The notes under the pieces: generated by a model | Seen by the model: only the letters and a program-made list of their open reading frames with translations | Database searches by the model: none | Told to the model about the DNA's origin: nothing | Assembly: GCA_009193035.1 (NCBI GenBank) | Contig: SWDT01000070.1 | Coordinates: forward strand, 248,001-312,000 | DNA from: Halicephalobus mephisto | Taxonomy: Eukaryota > Nematoda > Chromadorea > Rhabditida > Panagrolaimidae | Reading direction: 5' to 3' | DNA: 64,000 nt | Part shown: piece after piece, positions 57,114-64,000 of the stretch | How positions within the stretch are numbered: position 1 is the stretch's first letter | Layout of the letters: each line of letters opens with the position of its first letter | Translations under genes and position numbers: made by a program

Positions 57114-60100
57114 TTAAATAAAATCAATAGAATCAATGAAATTATCATTTTTAATATCTTCGATTTTAAGTAAAATTAATTTAACTGAATTATTAACATT
57201 TAAAAAATAATAAAAAATTTTGTTTTTCTTTAATATAAAAATAATTTTTTTGATTACATTTAAACCCATTGAATCGATATTGTTTAAAAATAAAAAATCA
57301 AAAATAAATATAAATTGATTTTTTTCATTTATATTATTATTTAAAAATTTTTCAAAAATTTTTTCAAAAATATTTTTAAAAATTTCAGAATTTGTAAAAA
57401 TTAAACAAGATTCAAATTTAAATATGCAAATTTTTTTGAATGAATTACCATCTTCAGATACTGTAGGTACGGAAATTTTTGAACTCCAATTTGGCCTAAA
57501 AAAATTTTATTTTATTTTTTTAATTGAAAATTTACCGTTGTGTTCTAAGGACTACTGTAAGTAAAGCAAATGCCACAGCAATGACGAGTCCATTGATGAC
57601 GTCAATTATCACAGAAGCGAGACAACTAACCATCCAAATACTCTGAAATTTTAAATTACAGTAATCTCAAAACTACAAATTCTTAATTACAGTAGTCTCG
57701 AAACTACAAACTCTTAATTACAGTAGTCTCGAAACTACAGAATTTTAAAATACAGTAATCTAAAAACTACAAAATTTTGAATTACAGTAATCTAAAAACT
57801 ACAAAATTTTGAATTACAATAATCTAAAAATTACAAAATTTTAAAATACAGTAATCTTGAAACTACAAAATCTTAATTACAATAATCTAAAAACTAAAAA
57901 ATTCAAAATTACAGTAATCTAAATATTTTTAAAATTCTAAATTACTGTAAATTAAGAATTTTTAGAATTACAGTAATGCGTTGGAAACTTACAAAATCGA
58001 TTTTTGATACTGTCCATAAATTTTTGACTTCTCCGAGATTTCGCAAAATAGATCTCATTGAAAGGATGATTACGGTACTTAGAACACATCTGGGTAAAGT
58101 CGTGAATAAAGGGCCCATGAAGAGGATCACCCCCAGGAGGAACAGGGAGGAGGCCAGGGAGCAAATCTGGGTCCGGGCCCCGCAGTCGGCCTGGACGAAA
58201 GATCTTCCAAATCCGTTTGAATTTGGAAATACAGGAAAAAAACTTGAAATTAAAGAAGCAAAACTTATTGCATAAATTTCTTGTCCTGGATCTATTTGGT
58301 AATTTTGCCTCTGGGCAAGTACCTTTGACATTGAAACATGAATTGCGACTGTCAGTACAGTAATCGGAAGAGCGTAAGAAAGACATTCTGGAACGATGGA
58401 AAAAACGGGAAACAGGGGTCGGGGCAGATCCGTGGGGACTTCCCCGACGACCGCCACCTCGTGGTCGTGTCGGAAATCGAAAATGTACGAAATTAAAGTT
58501 CCAAGAATCATCTGAAAATTAATTATCTTGCATTATATAAAAGCAGAAATGGGCGTTACTATGAAATTGTCTCAACAGGAATTTCAGGGATTTCATGAAA
58601 TCTACAGTAACATGCGCATTATGATGAAATTGTCTCAACACGAAAGTCATGAAGACTACAGTAACCTGCATGTTGTTACGAACTTGTCTCAACAGGAATT
58701 TCAGGGATCTTATGAAATCTACAGTAACATGCGCATTATGATGAAATTGTCTCAACAGGAATGTCATGAAGACTACAGTAACCTGCATGTTGTTACAAAC
58801 TTCTCTCAACACGAAAATCAGGGATTTCATGAAATCTACAGTAACATGCGCATCATGATGAAATTGTCTCAACACGAAAGTCATGAAGACTACAGTAACC
58901 TGTATGTTGTTACGAACTTGTCTCAACACGAAAATCAGGGATTTCATGAAATCTACAGTAACATGCGCATTATGATGAAATTGTCTCAACATGAAAGTCA
59001 GGGATTTCATGGAAATCTACAGTAACCAAGCACTCCTTATCGGTCCTAGGAAAATCCATTCAGGACCAAGCGCTCCCTGTCAATGTTAAGAAAATCCATT
59101 CAGGACCAAGTGTTCTTTATTGGTTGCGCTTTGCTTTAAGGATGAAGTGCTCGATCCAACACTAACATTACAGTAATCTTCATAAACGGATTACTGTAGT
59201 TTTAAAAAAACAAAAAACTCACAACAACGAGTTCAAAAGGCACAATGAGTCTGTTCTTGGTCCATTTTTTGATCACAGGAGAAACATAATCCTTTCCGAA
59301 AATGAGGATTAAAGCAGACACGACACTAGTCCCCAAGGTCACTGGATTCGTTTGTGGAAGTACTTGGAAAAACTTATATCCCAATCCGAAAAGATAAAAC
59401 GGTCCTGATTTTCTGTCCACTTTTACTCCCAAGATATCGAAGACTTGAGTGAAAAAAACATGGATCGCAGCGGCTGTCGTAAATCCTCCAACGAGAGGAT
59501 CACTGAAATATGTCGTGAAATATTCAAATTTCAGAATTGCAGCTAATAATTGTAGTAATCCAACTGTAAAAGTCAAAGTAGAACAAATTGTGCTTGGATT
59601 GATTTCAAAATGAGAATTATCTTCCATTTCAAAAATTTCAGAATAATTCATCGGATAGTGATTTTGCATTATTTTTTTGTTCGCATCCGCCACCATCAAA
59701 GAAATAATTGCAAAAGAACCTGAAAAATTTATTTAATCACAAATAATTCGGATAGTGACTGATGAATTTTTGGACAACTTCAGTCACTATCATCAGTAAC
59801 TAGAATAGTGATTTAATCGTCGAAATTAAACATTATCTTAAATAACCTGGCAAGTGTTAACTCAATATTTTCCAGTCACTATCATCAGTAACTAGGATAG
59901 TGTCCGAGTCAGACCATTTCAGTCACTATCCTAAATAATCTGGATAGTGTTCAAATTAGACAATTTCAGTCACTATCTTTAGCAATTTAAATAGTATGTT
60001 GACTAAATATTTTTCAGTCACTATTTTAAATAACTTGGATAGTGCTTCAAATTAAAGAATTTCAGTCACTATTTTAAATAACTTGGATAGTGCTTCAAAT

Positions 60101-60610
60101 TAGACAATTTCAGTCACTATCTTTAGCAATTTAAATAGTATGTTGACTAAATATTTTTCAGTCACTATTTTAAATAACTTGGATAGTGTCCGAGTCAGAC
60201 CATTTCAGTCACTATCCTAAATAATCTGGATAGTGTCTAAATTAGACAATTTCAGTCACTATCCGAATTGACTTACCTAGTGAAGTTGTCCTCGAGGTGC
60301 CGAAGAACATGTAAACCAAGGGCGCCAATAAGGACATATAGAGTCCGTTGACCGGCGGAATGCCACAAAGAATAGCATAAGCAACCCCTTGGGTGACGTG
60401 GATCACTCCGGCCGTAACTCCAGCAATAATGTCGAAAAATAAATAATTTTTAACGTCGTATTTCGGCAACCAATCAATAATAGGAAAAAAACTTAAAAAA
60501 CTTTTTAAAAAATTTTCTTTTTTTAAACATGGACGAAAATATTCATTTTTTAAAAAAATTAAAAAATTTTCTTCTTGATTCGGTTTTAAAATTTCAAAAT
60601 CGTTTTTCAT
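57114..60610 (-). CDS. SLC26/SulP-family anion transporter
   Basis: Five minus-strand exons (60610-60277, 59719-59223, 58511-57993, 57642-57536, 57495-57114) give 612 residues in frame. Visible blocks: WLPKYDVKNYLFFDIIAGVT, TQGVAYAILCGIPPVNGLYM (the first sulfate-transporter signature), FFGTSRTTSLGSFAIISLMV, DPLVGGFTTAAAIHVFFTQV, LISSFFPVFPNSNGFGRSFV, and CASVIIDVINGLVIAV-like residues at the end of the membrane part. Residues from about 490 form a compact C-terminal domain with IDSMGLNVIKKI, typical of a STAS domain but very Asn/Lys/Ile/Phe-rich. Family members exchange sulfate, chloride, bicarbonate or oxalate at the plasma membrane. The substrate cannot be told. The start at 60610 is the first ATG; an upstream exon is possible. 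Nematodes have several sulp genes and I cannot assign a number. Confidence 0.9.
57645..57965. repeat. ATTACAGTAATCTAAAAACT array in SulP intron 3
   Basis: About ten copies of a 30-33 bp unit AAAATTACAGTAATCTAAAA followed by ACTACAAAATTTTG or ACTACAAATTCTT. Confidence 0.8.
58550..59030. repeat. 117-bp minisatellite in SulP intron 2
   Basis: Four copies with exact 117-bp spacing: ATGATGAAATTGTCTCAACA begins at 58621, 58738, 58855 and 58972. Each unit consists of two related halves, one with CTACAGTAACATGCGCATTA and one with CTACAGTAACCTGCATGTTG. There are no indels, and both strands remain open for about 165 codons. Because it lies inside a well-defined intron I do not call it coding. Confidence 0.9.
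59740..60265. repeat. CAGTCACTATC...GGATAGTG repeats in SulP intron 1
   Basis: About ten copies of TTTCAGTCACTATC followed by AAATAAYTTGGATAGTG at 50-60 bp spacing, plus a larger duplication of about 120 bp (59930-60050 versus 60050-60170). It is the same family as the 34.9-35.5 kb array. Confidence 0.8.
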
Positions 60611-60679
60611 CGTTGAAAAATAATAAAAATCAAATTTAATAAAACCAAAATTGATCAATTTCGAATTCGGGACCAAAAA

Positions 60680-61380
60680 TTATAATTTTGCATTTTCAAA
60701 AAAAAATAATTTTTAATCCAAATAAAAAATCAAAAAAATCTTTAAAATTTAAAATTTCTTTAAAAATTTAAAAAAATCAAAAAAATCTTTAAAAAATTAT
60801 TTAAAATTTAAAATTTCTTCAAAAAATTATTTAAAAAATCAAAACTAAAGTTTTTTTTCAAAAAAATTCGAGTTTAAAGTCGGAATTTTTTTTCGAAAAT
60901 AATCTTTGATTTTTAGTTAAGTTTAAAATTGACAAAAAATTCTCATTTTTCGAAAATTTACTTATTTTTTATTTTATTTAATACTAATAATAATTTTAAA
61001 AATATATACAATTATCAATTTCAATTTTTTGTGTAAATTTAAAAAATTTTAAAATTAAAAAAAACAAAAATTTTCAAAAAAAATTAAAATTAAAAATTTC
61101 CAAAAAATTTTAAAATTAAAAAAAAATAAAATTTTTCAAAAAAATTTTAAAATTAAAAAAAACAAAATTTTCGAAAAGTTTTAAAATTAAGGATTTTTAA
61201 TATTTTTTAATTTTCACAAATATATCTAAACAAAAAAATCAGATTTTACTTTCCAATTTTATAAATCAAAAAAATCACAAATGTTCTTCGAAAATCAAAG
61301 TTCATTCCAAACCCAATAAATACAAAAAAACAAAAATTTAATTATTGAACAAATTTTTCCATGAGATTACTGTATTTAAA
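60680..61380. other. AT-rich intergenic stretch
   Basis: Between the SulP start and the ADAR-family 3' end. It is A/T low complexity with AAATTTTAAAATTAAAAAAA units and shows no gene. Both neighbours are on the minus strand. Confidence 0.6.
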
Positions 61381-61383
61381 AAA

Positions 61384-63806
61384 TCAAAATTCATCAATTG
61401 TGAAATCTTTCATGACCGATTTCGTCACAGCTGGACCAGAAGAAATCCTTTTGTTAATCCAGTCGCCTAATCCCAAATCTTTAAGTTTCTTTTTTAGGAT
61501 TTTCGAAGATTCATGATACAATTTTGCATCTTGTTTAATTTTCTCATACGATAAAGCCAAAAGTTGAGGAAAGTGATCAGCTACAGTAGCTTCAAATTTC
61601 GAATAAAATGCAGATTTCGTTAATCTCGAAACCAGTCCATTCGACGTTAATCCGGTTGAATTCAAAATTTCTAATTCATTATTAACAATATTCCAATTAA
61701 TCGAAAAATTTTCTAATGCATTAGATTTCGGCAAAGATAATTCTTTTTTCGAAAAAGTGTACATAATCATCGGTTTCTGGAGCTTAAATGGTTTCTTCAA
61801 TTCCGTCGTCAACTTAGCCCTACCGTACAAGGCCCTTGTCAAATTTTTCCTATCAAAATTATTTTCAACAATAATTGAAGCGAAATATATAGGTTCCATC
61901 AGATGAAAAAGAGCTGCTCCTTGAATTCCACAGACATTCCACTTCAGAATTTTATCAGAAGAAGCCATGGATCCAGAATTCAGAGGATTCATTAATGGTT
62001 CAATTAAATCTAAAAAAATCAAAAATCAAAAAATTCAAAAAATTCAAAAAATCAAAAAAATCGAAAATTTAGAAATCAAAAAATTATTTTTGTAAAATTT
62101 TCCAAAACTTAAAATTTCCAAAATCCTTAAATTTTAAATCTAAAAAAACCAAAAATTATCACTGAAATTAAAAATTTTTAGAAACTTTTAAAAATTAAAA
62201 TTATTAAAACCTTTTTCATTTTTTTTTAAATTAAAATTATTATAACCTTTTTCATTTTTTTAAAAATTAAAATTATTAAAAGCTTTTTCATTTTTTTTAA
62301 AATTAAAATTATTATAACCTTTTTCATTTTTTTTAAATTAAAATTATTATAACCTTTTCCGTCTTTTTTTACAGCAAGTTGTCCAAATCCATGTCCGACA
62401 TAGCATTCCGTTATTGGAAAAATTGCATTTGAAAAATCAGTTTCATCATGCGGGACTCTACAGCCGTCTCCAATAGGGGCATCTGACATGAACAAATGAA
62501 ATGTGAATTCGTCCTTCACCCGTAGAAGTTTCGTTTCATCGTTGAGTGTAAAAATCGAATTTGTTCCATTTGAAGAAATGTATTCTTCGACTTGATTCAG
62601 AAGATAAATCAAAAATCCTCTTCTAGCCAAAACTTCAGCATAACAGTCCTTCAACGCTCCGTCCGAAACGGCAGAATTGAACGTGTTTCCGGTCGCCCAC
62701 GAGACTAAAGTCGCTTGATTAGAGTTAGAATTGTGGCAGATGATTCCGGATATATGATGAGATGAGTAAACCATCAGCTGTTCAGAATTATAGGCCTAAA
62801 AAATTAACATCATCAAAAAAATTTCAAAAACTAATCTTGGAAGTTTTTTGCAGATTTTAGAAAATTAAATTTTTATGAATTTTAGAAAATTTAATTTTTG
62901 CAGATTTTAGACAATTAAATTTTTATAAATATTTAAAAATTTAATTTTTGTAGATTTTAGAAAATTAAATTTTTATGAATTTTAGAAAATTAAATTTTTA
63001 TGAATTTTAGAAAATTAAATTTTTATAAATATTTAAAAACTTAGTTTTTGTAAATTTTAGAAAATTTAATTTTTGTAGATTTTAGGAAATTTTTAAATTT
63101 TAATTTTTTATGAAATATACTTACTTCTTTGACCGCATTGTATACCATTGACTGAGCGAGATCGAACAACGAACAAGGACCAGTTTGGATTTGTTTTCCA
63201 TCGGGATTTCCGTCAACTTCCATTTTCACACCTTTCATTTCGTAACAATTTTCGAAACGAAATCCACCAGAATTGACAGAATTAACAACTTTAGACTTCT
63301 GAATCTTCGCCATCTGCTGATCATCAAGTTGAATCCTTCTGTTTCTGAAGAGATAATCAATGACCAAAACCGCGGCATTGTTGTTCGCATCTTTTTTCCT
63401 CGGGGCCGGAACCGAAGTGAATTCGGCGTTTTCGAACACAGCTTTCGAAACGAATAAAAACGATCCTTCTTCTACAGACGAAACTTGGAATGTTGTTTTT
63501 GGAAGTTTAAATTTCGCACAAATTTCGTTCAACAAAGTCATTGGAGTTTTTTCTGTTGAAAGAAGTTTCAAAGTTTGTTCATCAAGATCATGAAGTCTGT
63601 TTAATTTTCCTTCTTTTGTGAACATTTCATCACCCGATATCGATTCCATTTTTCTCTTTTGTCTTCTGGAAGGATTAAATTTTCCAATTTTAATCAGAAA
63701 ATCCACAATCGAAGCAGCACAATTATTTTTTGCATGAGCTTTGGATTTCGAAATCGCACCAAGAAAAACTTTCTCGTTGAATACTGTAGCTCCGATGTAT
63801 TTTTTC
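61384..63806 (-). CDS. adr-1: ADAR-family dsRNA-binding protein with degenerate deaminase domain (5' partial)
   Basis: Three minus-strand exons lie in the window (63806-63125, 62795-62354, 62009-61384), about 580 residues. The 5' end is beyond the right edge. Exon one begins within a dsRNA-binding domain (KSKAHAKNNCAASIVDFLI) and has a second one (MTLLNEICAKFKLPKTTFQV to NNNAAVLVIDYLF). The rest is an adenosine deaminase domain: LKDCYAEVLARRGFLIYLL, FHLFMSDAPIGDGC, and SDKILKWNVCGIQGAAL. Active ADARs have zinc ligands in HAE, PCGD and SCSD. Here they read YAE, PIGD and ASSD, so all three ligands are replaced although the Glu of HAE stays. Two dsRNA-binding domains plus a dead deaminase match C. 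elegans ADR-1, a regulator of editing by ADR-2. The symbol rests on this likeness. Confidence 0.88.
62200..62353. repeat. Intronic 37-40 bp repeat
   Basis: Four copies of AACCTTTTTCATTTTTTT followed by AAATTAAAATTATTAT in the last intron of the ADAR-family gene. The neighbouring intron (62860-63110) has a related ladder of TTTTAGAAAATTAAATTTTT. Confidence 0.8.
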
Positions 63807-64000
63807 CTAAAATTACAAAATTAAATTTAAAATAAGAATATTATAAAAATTTAAAGAATATTTTCGAGGAAGTTTTTAAAAATTAAAACAAATTTAAATA
63901 GACTTTTCGTAATTTTATAATTTCGCAATATTTTAAAATTATTTTTTTTGAAGGATCTAGAACTTTCCAAATCGATGTTATATAAAGTAGAAAAGTTCTA

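Noticed and set aside
58519..59025. Overlapping 163- and 165-codon frames on opposite strands
   Set aside because: Both are products of the 117-bp minisatellite, whose length is a multiple of three. The stretch is inside an intron of the SulP gene with sound flanking splice sites.
1..64000. CRISPR arrays, bacterial operons, plasmid or phage features
   Set aside because: The tandem arrays have no regular repeat-spacer structure, no cas-like genes occur, and the genes are intron-containing animal genes.

Overview
The window looks like nuclear DNA of a rhabditid, probably Caenorhabditis-like, nematode. The evidence is short AT-rich introns with GTAAG donors and TTTTCAG or TTTTTAG acceptors, start codons lying just after a 3' splice site as expected for trans-splicing, very frequent CTACAGTA/TACTGTAG and GGTCTC...GAGACC repeats, and proteins that are animal-type throughout. 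No species call is possible from the sequence alone. Exon coordinates below are my own splice models. Each model keeps reading frame across every junction unless stated.

The left 26 kb is gene-poor. It holds the end of a proline/serine-rich, possibly transcription-factor, reading frame at base 1. It also holds a five-exon minus-strand gene of unknown family (9863 down to 3542) with a possible TATA promoter near 10.6 kb, and a small two-exon minus-strand gene for a basic 63-residue protein (21997 down to 21461). The rest is AT-rich tandem repeats and a few ambiguous coding-like islands.

From 26.7 kb the window is gene-rich: an NHE8-type Na+/H+ exchanger (+), an HNF4-type nuclear receptor (-), two adjacent paralogues built from repeated, strongly diverged Hsp70-like modules (-), the Golgi small GTPase ARFRP1 (+) overlapping tail-to-tail with a diphosphoinositol-phosphatase-like Nudix gene (-), NF-YC (+), a calponin/transgelin protein (+), mitochondrial inner membrane peptidase subunit 1 (+), the Arf exchange factor GBF1 (+), an SLC26/SulP anion transporter (-), and an ADAR-family protein (-) whose 5' end lies beyond the window.

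Several products belong to the Golgi and endomembrane system (NHE8, ARFRP1, GBF1), but they are spread over separate units and strands, so I see no functional cluster. The most unusual items are the two poly-Hsp70-like pseudo-chaperone genes, the ADAR in which all three zinc ligands are replaced, and the 23-bp coding overlap of ARFRP1 and Nudix inside a perfect palindrome. Repeats of the same families recur tens of kilobases apart in introns and intergenic DNA.
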